Assembly: GCF_018390605.1 (NCBI RefSeq)
Contig: NZ_JAHBGD010000013.1
Location: 208,721-272,720, forward strand
From: Ancylobacter defluvii
GTDB lineage: Bacteria; Pseudomonadota; Alphaproteobacteria; Rhizobiales; Xanthobacteraceae
DNA length: 64,000 nucleotides
Direction of reading: 5' to 3'
Both the position numbers and the translations under genes were made by a program. Shown here in pieces: positions 16,269 through 26,302 of the stretch. The notes below the pieces were generated by a model, which did no database searches, had not been told where the DNA came from, and saw only the letters and a program-made list of their open reading frames with translations. Positions within the stretch are counted from its first letter, which is position 1; every line of letters starts with the position of its first letter.

Positions 16269-16745
16269 CTAATCCGCTTCCGGCGCCGGATCGACGGCGA
16301 CGATTTCCATGGTGCCGGCCGGCAGGTCGATCTCGTCGCCGATCCATTTGCCCACCAGCGCACGGGCCACCGGCGAGACCCAGGCGATGCGCCCTTCCTT
16401 CGGCTCGGCCTCGTCCTCGCCGACGATGCGGAAGCTGCGACGTTTGCCGTGCTCGTCCTCCAGCATCACCGCCATGCCGAAGGTGATCGCCTGGCCCCGC
16501 GGCGGCGGGTCCACCGGTTCGGCGCTGGCCCGCCGTGCGCTCCAGTAGCGCAGCTCGCGCGAGGCCCGCGCCGCGGCATCGCGCTCGCCCCCCGCCCCGG
16601 CGGCGGCGAGCGCCGCGCGTTGACGGGCGATCTCGGCCTCGATCAGGGCAAGACCGCGCCGCGTGACGAGGTTGCGATTGGCGCTGACCGGGCGCTCCGG
16701 CAGCGCCTCGGCACCACTGTCCTCCTTGACGAAGGCTCGGCTCAT
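16269..16745 (-). CDS. GreA/GreB-family transcription elongation factor-like protein
   Basis: The 158-residue protein has a helical N-terminal region (NLVTRRGLALIEAEIARQRAAL...), shortened relative to the true Gre coiled coil. The C-terminal FKBP-like Gre domain follows, with ITFGMAVMLEDEHGKRRSFRIVGEDEAEPKEGRIAWVSPVARALVGKWIGDEI. That part closely fits the GreB C-terminal pattern. The acidic tip residues needed for RNA-cleavage stimulation in GreA/GreB are not obvious in the short N-terminal helix pair, so it may bind RNA polymerase without full cleavage activity, as Rnk and other Gre paralogues do. It is followed by the LysE-type gene. Confidence 0.85.
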   Translation of the reverse strand: MSRAFVKEDSGAEALPERPVSANRNLVTRRGLALIEAEIARQRAALAAAGAGGERDAAARASRELRYWSARRASAEPVDPPPRGQAITFGMAVMLEDEHGKRRSFRIVGEDEAEPKEGRIAWVSPVARALVGKWIGDEIDLPAGTMEIVAVDPAPEAD

Positions 16746-16932
16746 GACACCCTCCCGGCGGCGGGAAGCGGACGCGCCGGCAGGACCGGAGCCTGAACCA
16801 TCGGCGCGTTTCCCATTGGCAACATCGGCCCACTCCGGCAGCCACGCTCCTTAGCGTTGCCTGATCGCCAAGGCGCCCTATCACACAAATGCGCGTTTTG
16901 TCGCCCCAACCCCTTGAATATCCTGAAAAGCA

Positions 16933-16960
16933 TTGACTTCCGGGCCATTATGCCTATGTT
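16933..16960 (+). promoter_or_regulatory. Putative sigma-70 promoter of the rhlE-like helicase
   Basis: TTGACT (16933-16938) and TATGTT (16955-16960) are separated by 16 nt. The helicase gene starts about 115 nt further on, giving a leader of moderate length. The rest of the 336-bp gap (16746-17081) holds nothing else I can identify. Confidence 0.5.
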
Positions 16961-17081
16961 GCGCTGCATCGTCTGACCCAATCCGACCGATGCGCTCCGC
17001 GCGATGACGATGCAGCCCGTCCCCGGTTACGGCTCGGGGGATGTCAGGGTGAGCGGTGCGCTGCCGCAGAATTGACCCTCG

Positions 17082-18644
17082 ATGCCTTTCAACGAACTGG
17101 GCCTGAGCGACAAAGTGCTCTCGGCTGTCGCCGATACGGGTTACACGGAACCGACGCCGATCCAGGCGCAGGCTATTCCTCATGTGCTCGCCCGCCGCGA
17201 TGTGCTGGGCCTCGCCCAGACCGGCACCGGCAAGACCGCCGCCTTCGTCCTGCCAATGCTGACAATGCTGGAGCAGGGGCGCGCCCGTGCCCGCATGCCG
17301 CGCACGCTGATCCTGGAGCCGACGCGCGAACTCGCGGCGCAGGTGGAGGAGAACTTCACCCGCTACGGCAAGAACCACAAGCTGAACGTCGCGCTGCTGA
17401 TCGGCGGCGTCTCCTTCGGCGACCAGGATGCCAAGCTGGTGCGCGGCGTCGACGTGCTGATCGCCACGCCCGGCCGCCTGCTCGACCATGTCGAGCGCGG
17501 GCGGCTGCTGCTCTCCGGCATCGAGATCCTCGTCATCGACGAGGCCGACCGCATGCTGGACATGGGCTTCATCCCGGACATCGAGCGCGTCTGCAAGCTG
17601 GTGCCCTTCACCCGGCAGACGCTGTTCTTCTCCGCCACCATGCCGCCGGAAATCCAGCGGCTGGTGTCGCAGTTCCTGTCCAATCCGGTGCAGGTGGAAG
17701 CCTCCCGCCCCTCCTCCACCGCCTCGACCATCACCCAGCTTCTGGTGGCGAGCGGCAAGGAGGACTATGAGAAGCGCGATACGCTGCGCCGCCTCATCGA
17801 CAACGCCGAGAACCTGCAGAACGGCATCATCTTCTGCAACCGCAAGAGCGAAGTCGCGGTGGTGCACAAGTCGCTGCTGCGGCATGGCTACAAGGCCGTC
17901 TGCCTGCATGGCGACATGGACCAGCGCTCGCGCATGAACGCGCTCGACCAGTTCCGCACCGGCGAGGCGACCCTGCTGGTCGCCTCCGACGTCGCGGCGC
18001 GCGGGCTCGACATTCCCGCCGTGAGCCACGTGTTCAATTTCGACACGCCGCACCATGCCGAGGACTATGTGCACCGCATCGGCCGTACCGGCCGCGCCGG
18101 CCGTGCCGGCGCCGCGTTCACCATGGTGACCCATGCCGACGTCAAGTCGCTGGCCGCTATCGAGAAGCTGATCGGCCGTCCCATTGAGTGGCAGGGTGAT
18201 CCGCTCGGCGATGCGCCGCCACGCGAAGCCCGCGGCGCCCGGCCCACCGGCCGCGGTGAGCGGCCCGAACGCGGCGAGCGCAAGGAACGTGGTGAACGCA
18301 GCGGTGGCGAACGCAGTGGCTCCGGTAGCGAGCGCGGCGCCGGTTCCGAGCGTCGTGGCGCCCGTCCGGCTCGTCGCCGGGACGGCACGGCTCCCGCTCC
18401 GGTCGAGATCGAGATCGAGGAGAGCGCCGCTCCGGCGCCCGTCGCCGCTCGCTCCTCGCGGCGCAAGCCCGCCGCCGATGCTCCGGCCAAGGCACCTGTC
18501 GCCGCCGCTCCGACCCGCGCGCCGGTGACGCCAACCTCGGTTCGCCATGGCGAGGAGCGTCGCTCCTCCTATAATGACGAGCCCGCCGATACCTCGCACC
18601 TGCCGGCCTTCCTGCTGCGCCCGGTGCGCATCAAGGCCGGCTGA
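17082..18644 (+). CDS. rhlE: DEAD-box ATP-dependent RNA helicase, RhlE-type
   Basis: The 520-residue protein carries all helicase motifs in order: Q motif GYTEPTPIQAQAIP, Walker A AQTGTGKT, PTRELA, TPGRLLDH, DEAD in VIDEADRMLDMGF, SAT in FFSATMP, and the C-terminal YVHRIGRTGRAGR. From about residue 375 follows an Arg/Gly/Glu-rich then Ala/Pro-rich tail, typical of RhlE helicases and used for RNA binding. It unwinds structured RNA, in ribosome assembly or cold adaptation and with the RNase E degradosome. Rne is encoded 26 kb away in the same window. The gene converges on the MscS gene with a 15-bp gap. Confidence 0.94.
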   Translation: MPFNELGLSDKVLSAVADTGYTEPTPIQAQAIPHVLARRDVLGLAQTGTGKTAAFVLPMLTMLEQGRARARMPRTLILEPTRELAAQVEENFTRYGKNHKLNVALLIGGVSFGDQDAKLVRGVDVLIATPGRLLDHVERGRLLLSGIEILVIDEADRMLDMGFIPDIERVCKLVPFTRQTLFFSATMPPEIQRLVSQFLSNPVQVEASRPSSTASTITQLLVASGKEDYEKRDTLRRLIDNAENLQNGIIFCNRKSEVAVVHKSLLRHGYKAVCLHGDMDQRSRMNALDQFRTGEATLLVASDVAARGLDIPAVSHVFNFDTPHHAEDYVHRIGRTGRAGRAGAAFTMVTHADVKSLAAIEKLIGRPIEWQGDPLGDAPPREARGARPTGRGERPERGERKERGERSGGERSGSGSERGAGSERRGARPARRRDGTAPAPVEIEIEESAAPAPVAARSSRRKPAADAPAKAPVAAAPTRAPVTPTSVRHGEERRSSYNDEPADTSHLPAFLLRPVRIKAG

Positions 18645-18659
18645 GCACCTTCCAAATCA

Positions 18660-19445
18660 TCAGGCGGCGGAATTCTCCGCCGCCCTGAGCCGTCCGCGCA
18701 GATGGCGGATCAATGCCGCCTTCACCGCGCCGTCATCGCCGGTATTGGTCCAGGCCGCGACGGTGATCTCCACCCGGTCGAGCAGCAGCTTCGACACCGA
18801 TGCCGACGGGCCGGGACTGGACAGCACGCGCGTGTCGCCCTTCAGAAAATCGACCGACTCCGCCATCGCCACCTCGGCATCGGCGGTACCCGGCAGCTCC
18901 AGCGTCACGGCGAACTGCCGCTGGCCATAGGCCGAGTTGTTGACGATATTCGCGCCCCACACCTTGGCGTTGGGGATCAGCACCTGCACATTGGTGCCCG
19001 AAGCAAGCTCGGTGGTGAACAGCGACAGGCCCTTCACCGTGCCGGCGACGCCCGCCACCTCGACGCTGTCGCCGAGCTTGAACGGACGGAACAGCAGCAG
19101 CATCACCCCCGCCGCGAGATTCGACAGCGTGCCCTGCAAGGCGAGGCCAATCGCCAGCGAGGTGGCACCCAGCACGGCGATGATGCTGGTGGTCTGGATG
19201 CCGAAGCGCTGCAGCACCGCCACCCCGACGAACACCAAAACCGTGTAGCGGGCGATGCTGGCGAGGAAGCCGGAGACGGTGATGTCGATCCGCCGCGTGG
19301 CGCCAAGCGCCCGCAGCACCAGCCGTTCCACGAAAGTGGCCAGCCACCAGCCGACGACGATCAGGCCGATGGCATAGAGGATGTTGAGTCCGTAGAGGAC
19401 GAGCAGGTTGCCGAGGCTTTCGAAATTGAGGCGGTCGAGATCCAT
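18660..19445 (-). CDS. MscS-family mechanosensitive channel
   Basis: The 261-residue protein has three hydrophobic helices near residues 15-37, 60-82 and 85-110. The pore-lining helix and the MscS beta domain are visible as LGATSLAIGLALQGTLSNLAAGVMLLLFRPFKLGDSVEV. The C-terminal part (NSAYGQRQFAVTLELP...) fits the small-MscS cytoplasmic vestibule. Length matches E. coli MscS (286) within the normal range. It sits in the inner membrane and releases osmolytes on hypoosmotic shock. It is transcribed alone, convergent with the helicase gene. Confidence 0.94.
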   Translation of the reverse strand: MDLDRLNFESLGNLLVLYGLNILYAIGLIVVGWWLATFVERLVLRALGATRRIDITVSGFLASIARYTVLVFVGVAVLQRFGIQTTSIIAVLGATSLAIGLALQGTLSNLAAGVMLLLFRPFKLGDSVEVAGVAGTVKGLSLFTTELASGTNVQVLIPNAKVWGANIVNNSAYGQRQFAVTLELPGTADAEVAMAESVDFLKGDTRVLSSPGPSASVSKLLLDRVEITVAAWTNTGDDGAVKAALIRHLRGRLRAAENSAA

Positions 19446-19512
19446 GCGGTTTTCCCTATCGTTGCGACAGGGGTAACGGGCGGCGGCGCCGAGGGTTCAC
19501 CGCGAAGCGCTA

Positions 19513-19875
19513 TCAATTGGTCGGAAGCTGGCGGCGCGTCGGCGGACCGCGCTTGGCCTTCGCCGGCGACCGCCGCGCCACCGCCAAGGCAGCGCGGGCG
19601 ATCTCGGCGAGAGCCTCGGCATCGTCGAGCGCCGCCTCGGGCGCCGACCAGTAGCCGAGTTCCACCCGGCGCCCCCGGCGATCATAGGTGAACGGCACCG
19701 ATCCGCCCGCCGCGAGACGCTCCGCAAGAGCCGGATCGGCCTTGAAGTAGAGGGTATCGTCGATCACGAGCGCCAGCATCAGACCGTCGGCGAACACGCC
19801 CAGCCCGCCGAACATCCGTTTGACGCGCACTGGACCGAAGGCTGCCAGCAGATCCGCGACCGTCTCGGCATCCAC
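19513..19875 (-). CDS. TfoX/Sxy N-terminal domain protein
   Basis: The 120-residue protein starts at a GTG 9 bp after the sufA stop, so it is probably coupled to the suf operon. It shows the TfoX N-terminal domain: VKRMFGGLGVFADGLMLALVIDDTLYFKAD and VPFTYDRRGRRVELGYWSAPEAALDDAEALAEIARAAL. A basic tail (ARRSPAKAKRGPPTRR) follows. The C-terminal TfoX domain of competence regulators in gammaproteobacteria is missing, so a true Sxy role is unlikely. Stand-alone domains of this kind are common in alphaproteobacteria with unknown function. Confidence 0.88.
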   Translation of the reverse strand: MDAETVADLLAAFGPVRVKRMFGGLGVFADGLMLALVIDDTLYFKADPALAERLAAGGSVPFTYDRRGRRVELGYWSAPEAALDDAEALAEIARAALAVARRSPAKAKRGPPTRRQLPTN

Positions 19876-19884
19876 CGGGCCGCC

Positions 19885-20286
19885 TCAGGCGCTGGCAGCC
19901 GCCGCCTCGGGATTCGCCGCGTCAGCCTTGGCCGGCGTGATGGCGACCGATTCACCGCAGCCACAGGCCGAGGTCTGGTTCGGGTTGTTGAACACGAACT
20001 GCGCCGACATCTTGTCGATGCGGTAGTCCATCTCGGTGCCGAGCAGATACAGGATGGCCTTGGGATCGATGATCACCCGCGCGCCCTTGTCCTCGACGAT
20101 CTCGTCGAAGCGGCCGGCCTCCTCGGCGAATTCCATCGTGTATTCCATGCCGGCGCAGCCGCCATTCTTGATGCCAACGCGCAGGCCGGCGGCCGGTTTG
20201 TTGCTGCGCTCCATGAGCGCACGCACACGCGCGGCGGCGGCATCGGTCAGCTTCATCACAGCTGGGCGGGGACGGGCTTCGGTCAT
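19885..20286 (-). CDS. sufA: A-type Fe-S cluster carrier SufA/IscA/ErpA-like
   Basis: The 133-residue protein holds the three conserved cysteines of A-type carriers: one in IKNGGCAGMEYTM and two in QTSACGCGESVAI. It binds a [2Fe-2S] or [4Fe-4S] cluster and passes it to apoproteins. The ATG at 20286 has GGAG nine bases upstream and is better than the TTG at 20301. A Pro/Ala-rich tail of about 20 residues follows the last cysteines, which is longer than in E. coli SufA. The gene stands near the end of the suf operon, 128 bp after the VOC gene. Confidence 0.93.
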   Translation of the reverse strand: MTEARPRPAVMKLTDAAAARVRALMERSNKPAAGLRVGIKNGGCAGMEYTMEFAEEAGRFDEIVEDKGARVIIDPKAILYLLGTEMDYRIDKMSAQFVFNNPNQTSACGCGESVAITPAKADAANPEAAAASA

Positions 20287-20414
20287 ATCTGTCGTCTCCA
20301 ACTCGACGCCGGTTCAAGGCCGGCGGATCGGCACGCTCAAAATGGGATATCAGACGGCCGCAGGCAAGACCAAGAGATTGCACACGCCCCATGCGTCGGC
20401 GCGGAGGCTCAGGC

Positions 20415-20843
20415 TCAGTAATTCAGCCACAGCCCCGGCGTCGCCAACTCGACGAGGTTCCGGTCCGGGTCGCGAAAATACAGGCTCACGCCGCCGCCCT
20501 TCCATTCGACGCGGCTTTCGAGCGGGACCGCTGCCCGCTCCAGATGGGTGATCCAGGCTTCCAGCGTGTCGCGCGGTATCGCCAGCGCATAGTGCAGCGG
20601 GCCGTGGCCGTCATGCGGCGGGATCACCCCGCCGGGCACATCGACCGGCTCCAGCGTGGCGCCGCGCTTGAACAGCAGCAGCACGCTTGCCGTCCCGGCA
20701 TTGTAGGCGCAGAAGCGCGCATCGGCGACCATCGGTGTCAGGCCGAGCACGCCCTCGTAGAAGGCGCGCGCCCGGACAACATCATCGACATAGAGGCCGG
20801 TCTCCAGCACGCCGGATATCGGTGGCGCATCAGCGACCGGCAT
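20415..20843 (-). CDS. VOC-superfamily (glyoxalase/dioxygenase-like) protein inside the suf operon
   Basis: The 142-residue protein is a two-module VOC fold: VLETGLYVDDVVRARAFYEGVLGLTPM at the start, then GHGPLHYALAIPRDTLEAWITHL with a candidate metal His, and SLYFRDPDRNLVELATPGLW with a candidate metal Glu. Members include glyoxalase I, fosfomycin thiol transferases and extradiol dioxygenases. Too little is conserved to choose. It starts only 5 bp after the sufT stop, so it is cotranscribed with Fe-S assembly genes. Loss of function in detoxification or a link to thiol chemistry are both guesses. The frame is open upstream to 21002 but that part overlaps sufT and is not used. Confidence 0.88.
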   Translation of the reverse strand: MPVADAPPISGVLETGLYVDDVVRARAFYEGVLGLTPMVADARFCAYNAGTASVLLLFKRGATLEPVDVPGGVIPPHDGHGPLHYALAIPRDTLEAWITHLERAAVPLESRVEWKGGGVSLYFRDPDRNLVELATPGLWLNY

Positions 20844-20848
20844 CGGGC

Positions 20849-21223
20849 TCACCACAGATTGAGGGCGAGCCGCGCCTCTTCCGACATCCGGCCCTGGTCC
20901 CAGGGCGGATCGAAGGTGAGGTTGACATTGACGCCGGAGACGCCGCCGACGCTGGCCACCGCGCCTTCCACCATGCCGGGAAGCTCGGCGGCGGAGGGGC
21001 AATTGGGCGTGGTCAGCGTCATCTCCACCGCCACCTGGCGGTCGTCGGCGATGTCGACCTTGTAGATCAGGCCGAGCTCATAGATGTCGACCGGAATCTC
21101 GGGATCGTAGACCGTCTTCAGCGCCGCGACGATGTCGTCGGTCAGCCGGTCCAGTTCCTCCTGCGGAATCTGCGAGTCGATGGCCGGCACGTTGGGCGCA
21201 TCGGCAGAAGATATGTCGCTCAT
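20849..21223 (-). CDS. sufT: SUF system Fe-S assembly protein SufT-type (MIP18/DUF59 family)
   Basis: The 124-residue protein has the DUF59/MIP18 core: IVAALKTVYDPEIPVDIYELGLIYKVDI and MTLTTPNCPSAAELPGMVEGAVASVGGV, with the single conserved cysteine in PNCPS. It ends FDPPWDQGRMSEEARLALNLW, the typical SufT tail. SufT helps Fe-S cluster maturation under high demand or in carrier steps. The start overlaps the sufS stop by 4 bp (ATGA), showing translational coupling. Some databases name relatives PaaD-like; context here decides for SUF. Confidence 0.93.
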   Translation of the reverse strand: MSDISSADAPNVPAIDSQIPQEELDRLTDDIVAALKTVYDPEIPVDIYELGLIYKVDIADDRQVAVEMTLTTPNCPSAAELPGMVEGAVASVGGVSGVNVNLTFDPPWDQGRMSEEARLALNLW

Positions 21224-22467
21224 GCGAACAGGTCCTGAGCCTTGACGAGGGCGTCGGCCAACCGGTCGACTTCCTCATGGGTGTTGTACAGCGCGAACGA
21301 CGCCCGGCACGTCGCTGTCACTCCATATCGTCCAAGAAGCGGCATTGCGCAATGGGTGCCTGCCCGCACCGCCACGCCCGCCCGGTCGATAATGGTGGCG
21401 ATGTCGTGCGGATGCGCGCCCTTGACGTCGAAGGCGAAGATCGCGCCCTTGCCCGGCGCGTCGCCATAGATCTGCACCGAGTTGATCGCCGAGAGCCGCT
21501 GCCGGGCATAGGCGCCGAGCGAGGCCTCGTGCGCGGCGATGCGCTCGCGGCCGAGGCTTTCCATATAGACCAGCGCCTCGCCGAGGCCGATCGCCTGCAC
21601 GATCGGCGGCGTGCCGGCCTCGAAGCGGTGCGGCGGCTCGCCATAGGTGACGCCGTCTTCGGTGACGGTGCGGATCATCTCGCCGCCACCCTCATAGGGC
21701 GGCAGGGCGCGCAGCCGCTCGATCTTGCCGTAGAGCACGCCGATGCCGGTCGGCCCATAGAGCTTGTGGCCGGTAACGCCGTAGAAATCGACGTCGAGAT
21801 CCTGCACGTCGACCGGCATATGCACCGCCGCCTGCGCGCCATCGACCACCACCACCGCCCCGACGTCATGGGCGAGGCGGGCGATCTCCTTCACCGGCGT
21901 CACCGTGCCGAGCACGTTCGACATGTGGGTGACGGCGACGATCTTGGTCCGCTCGGTCAGCAGGTCCTTATAGGCGTTGAGATCGAAGGCGCCGTCTTCC
22001 AGCACCGGCACCCATTTGATCACCGCACCCTTGCGCTCGCGCAGGTAATTCCACGGCACGATGTTGGAATGGTGCTCCATGATCGAGAGCACGATCTCGT
22101 CGCCTTCCTTGATCGACTGCCCGAGCGAGGAGGCGACGAGGTTGATGGCGCCGGTGACCGAGCGGGTGAAGATCACCTCCTCCAGCGTCGGCGCGTTGAG
22201 GAAGGCGCGGCAACGCTCGCGCGCCTGCTCATAGGCCTCGGTCATCGCGTTGGCGAGGAAGTGCAGCCCACGATGAACGTTGGAATATTCGTTCTCATAG
22301 GCGTAGCGCATGCGATCCAGCACCTGGACCGGCTTCTGCGCCGAGGCCGCATTGTCGAGATAGACCAGCGGCTTGCCATAGACCTGCTTGGACAGGATCG
22401 GAAAATCCTGCCGCACGCGCTCGACATCATAGCTGCCATTGGCCACGGCGGGGTGGATGATGGTCAT
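21220..22467 (-). CDS. sufS: Cysteine desulfurase SufS (group II)
   Basis: The 415-residue PLP enzyme takes sulfur from cysteine for SufBCD. Seen are VYLDNAASAQKP near residue 36, the PLP-lysine in VTGHKLYGPTGIGVLYG, and the persulfide cysteine in RAGTHCAMPLLGRYGV. HCAMP with a short active-site loop identifies the SufS/CsdA class rather than IscS. Length is normal for the family. It overlaps sufT by 4 bp downstream. Upstream, a gap of 154 bp to sufD contains a palindromic repeat. No SufE is encoded in the window. Confidence 0.97.
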   Translation of the reverse strand: MTIIHPAVANGSYDVERVRQDFPILSKQVYGKPLVYLDNAASAQKPVQVLDRMRYAYENEYSNVHRGLHFLANAMTEAYEQARERCRAFLNAPTLEEVIFTRSVTGAINLVASSLGQSIKEGDEIVLSIMEHHSNIVPWNYLRERKGAVIKWVPVLEDGAFDLNAYKDLLTERTKIVAVTHMSNVLGTVTPVKEIARLAHDVGAVVVVDGAQAAVHMPVDVQDLDVDFYGVTGHKLYGPTGIGVLYGKIERLRALPPYEGGGEMIRTVTEDGVTYGEPPHRFEAGTPPIVQAIGLGEALVYMESLGRERIAAHEASLGAYARQRLSAINSVQIYGDAPGKGAIFAFDVKGAHPHDIATIIDRAGVAVRAGTHCAMPLLGRYGVTATCRASFALYNTHEEVDRLADALVKAQDLFA

Positions 22468-22507
22468 CGGCTTAACCCGTTTTCTACGGCGCTTTCATAC
22501 CACACGC

Positions 22508-22592
22508 CGTCATGCCCGGGCCTCGCCCGGGCATCCACGCCTTTCGGCGCGGAGGAAAGACGAGGATGGCCGGGCCAAGCCCGGCCATGACG
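22508..22592. repeat. Dispersed palindromic repeat (REP/BIME-like) between sufD and sufS
   Basis: An 85-bp element has outer arms CGTCATG and CATGACG enclosing two strong hairpins, TGCCCGGGC-CTC-GCCCGGGCA and GGCCGGGC-CAA-GCCCGGCC. Elements of this CGTCATGCCCGGGC...CCCGGCCATGACG type are scattered between genes in many Hyphomicrobiales genomes. It lies within the operon and should form a double hairpin in the suf transcript. Confidence 0.75.
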
Positions 22593-22621
22593 AATCGAAC
22601 CGGCGCACCGCCGGCGCGGGC

Positions 22622-23935
22622 TCAGGCCCGCGCCTTCAGCCAGGTCTCGGCACGCTCGACCAGCGCGTCGCGCAGCGCGTCATTGGCGACCGTCTCGATG
22701 GCCTCGCCGACGAAGGCTTGCACCAGAAGGCTCTGCGCTTCCTTCAGCGGGATGCCACGGGCACGCAAATAGAACAGCAGGTCGTCGTCGATCGCGCCGC
22801 ACGTGGCCCCATGGCCGCAGGCGACGTCATCGGCGAAGATCTCGAGCTCCGGCTTGTTGTCCATCTCGGCATCGTCGCCGAGGATGAGCGCGCGGCTCAT
22901 CATCCGCCCGTCGGTCTTCTGGGCCGGCTGGCGCACTACGATCTTGCCCTGAAACACACCGCGCGAAGAATCGTCCAGCACGTGCTTGAACAATTCACGG
23001 CTCTCGCAACCGGTGGTCTGGTGATCGACGAACAGCGTCGAATCCGCGTGCTGGCGATCCTTGAGCAGCAGCGCGCCGTTGAACGACACCGCACTGTCGG
23101 CGCCAATGAGCCGGGCATAGAGCGAAGTGCGCGACACCGCGGCACCCGAGGTGAAGCCGAAGGCGTTCAGCTTCACGTCCTTGCCGACCTCGAAAAGCAG
23201 CGTCGACAGATGGATGGCGCTGGCGCCCTCCTCCTGCACCCGCACCACGTCGAGACTGGAGGCGTCGGCGACCACGAATTCGGTGGCGCTGTTCACCTGA
23301 TAGGCGGCGCCTTCCGGCCCCTCGAAGCTCTCGGCATAGGTGAGGCTGGCGCCTTCGCCCAGCACCACGAGGTTGCGGGCGAAGCTCGCCGCCGCCTTGC
23401 CGCTGAACACATGCGCGACATGGATCGGCCGCTCGATCACCGTACCCGGCGCCACCGCGATCACCACGCCATCGACGGCGAGCGCGGTGTTGAGGGCGAG
23501 CACCGCGTCGTAGCGGCCGGGCTCGAGCGAACCGAGCCGGGTGACGACATCGCTGCCGGCGGCAAGCGCCTGCGCCAGCGGCTGGATGCTGAGCCCCGGC
23601 TCCAGATCGGCGAAGCCGGACAATTCCGGCACCACCGCGCCATTGGCGACGACGATGCGACGGACCTCGGTGTCGACCAGCAGCCGGGCATGCGCCTCGA
23701 CCACCACCGACTGCGCCGGCGTGGAGATCGGCAGCGCCTCGCGCACCAGCGTACGCAGATCGGTGTATTTCCACTCCTCCACCCGGCGATGGGGAAGGCC
23801 GTTATCGTTGAAGGCCTTGGCCGCGGCTTCGCGCAGCGCAACGATGCGCGCGCCGCCGGTTGCCGACAGCTTCTTGAGCTCACCCGACAGGCCCTGCTCG
23901 GCCGGGGTGCGCATAGGACGAACTTCCGCGTTCAT
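22622..23935 (-). CDS. sufD: Fe-S cluster scaffold subunit SufD
   Basis: The 437-residue protein has the SufBD C-terminal beta-helix pattern, ending with VRQPAQKTDGRMMSRALILGDDAEMDNKPELEIFADDVACGHGATCGAIDDDLLFYLRARGIP. It keeps the functionally important CGHGAT-type cysteine/histidine block of SufD. The N-terminus includes HRRVEEWKYTDLR, usual for SufD. With SufB2 or SufBC it forms the cluster-building scaffold. The ATG at 23935 starts a family-like protein; the extended frame to 24037 overlaps sufC. It lies 13 bp after sufC. Confidence 0.96.
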   Translation of the reverse strand: MNAEVRPMRTPAEQGLSGELKKLSATGGARIVALREAAAKAFNDNGLPHRRVEEWKYTDLRTLVREALPISTPAQSVVVEAHARLLVDTEVRRIVVANGAVVPELSGFADLEPGLSIQPLAQALAAGSDVVTRLGSLEPGRYDAVLALNTALAVDGVVIAVAPGTVIERPIHVAHVFSGKAAASFARNLVVLGEGASLTYAESFEGPEGAAYQVNSATEFVVADASSLDVVRVQEEGASAIHLSTLLFEVGKDVKLNAFGFTSGAAVSRTSLYARLIGADSAVSFNGALLLKDRQHADSTLFVDHQTTGCESRELFKHVLDDSSRGVFQGKIVVRQPAQKTDGRMMSRALILGDDAEMDNKPELEIFADDVACGHGATCGAIDDDLLFYLRARGIPLKEAQSLLVQAFVGEAIETVANDALRDALVERAETWLKARA

Positions 23936-23948
23936 CGTATCCCCCCCC

Positions 23949-24713
23949 TCACGCCGCGTCCTGCTGGTACTCGGCATAGCCATTGGCTTCGAGTTCCAGC
24001 GCCAGCTCCTTGCCGCCCGAGCGCACGATGCGGCCATTGTTCATCACATGCACGAAGTCGGGCACGATGTGATTGAGCAGGCGCTGGTAGTGGGTGATGA
24101 CGATCATGCCGCGATCCGGCGAGCGCAGGGCGTTGACGCCCTCCGACACGATCTTCAGCGCATCGATGTCCAGGCCGGAATCGGTCTCGTCGAGGATGGC
24201 GATCTTGGGCTCCAGAATGGCCATCTGCAGGATCTCGGCGCGCTTCTTCTCGCCGCCGGAGAAGCCGACATTGACGCCGCGCTTCAGCATGTCCTGGCTG
24301 ATGCCGAGGCCGGCGGCCTTGGCCTTCACCAGCCGCAGGAAGTCCGGCGTGGAGATCTCCTCCTCGCCGCGCTTCTTGCGCTGGGCGTTCAGCGCCGAGC
24401 GCAGGAAGGTCATGGTGGCGACGCCGGGCACCTCGATCGGGTACTGGAAGGCGAGGAACACGCCCTTGGCGGCGCGCTCGTCGATTTCCATCTCCAGCAG
24501 GTTCTCGCCGTCGAGCGTCACCGAGCCCTCGGTGACTTCATAGTCTTCCTTGCCGGCGAGGATGTAGGAGAGCGTCGACTTGCCCGAGCCATTCGGGCCC
24601 ATGATGGCGTGGACCTCGCCGGGATTCACCTTCAGCGACAGGCCCTTGAGGATCTCCCTGCCGTCCTCGCCCTCGATCTTGGCGTGGAGGTTGTCGATGT
24701 CGAGCATGGCCAT
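23949..24713 (-). CDS. sufC: Fe-S assembly ATPase SufC
   Basis: The 254-residue ABC ATPase has Walker A GPNGSGKST, signature FSGGEKKRAEI, Walker B IAILDETDSGLD, and H-loop VITHYQ. The DETDSGLD variant is specific to SufC. It powers the SufBCD scaffold in the cytosol. The start MAMLDIDNLHAK at 24713 fits the family length of about 250. It lies between sufB and sufD. In the 110-bp gap to sufB sits a strong hairpin (24793-24814). Confidence 0.97.
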   Translation of the reverse strand: MAMLDIDNLHAKIEGEDGREILKGLSLKVNPGEVHAIMGPNGSGKSTLSYILAGKEDYEVTEGSVTLDGENLLEMEIDERAAKGVFLAFQYPIEVPGVATMTFLRSALNAQRKKRGEEEISTPDFLRLVKAKAAGLGISQDMLKRGVNVGFSGGEKKRAEILQMAILEPKIAILDETDSGLDIDALKIVSEGVNALRSPDRGMIVITHYQRLLNHIVPDFVHVMNNGRIVRSGGKELALELEANGYAEYQQDAA

Positions 24714-24792
24714 TGCGTTGGTTCCGTTACCTGAGTGGCGCGACATCCTGGGCCGTACGGCCGGGCGCGCCGAATGTGCGAAAAGCGGCGAA

Positions 24793-24814
24793 GCGTCCCG
24801 GCGAGCCGGGACGC
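24793..24814. other. Hairpin in the sufB-sufC intergenic gap
   Basis: GCGTCCCGG and CCGGGACGC form a perfect 9-bp stem with a CGAG loop. On the minus strand a short broken U-stretch (TTCGCCGCTTTT) follows. It may end part of the transcripts or protect the 3' end of the sufB message; this is inference. Confidence 0.5.
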
Positions 24815-24823
24815 AAAAGGGCG

Positions 24824-26302
<1,479 letters not shown>

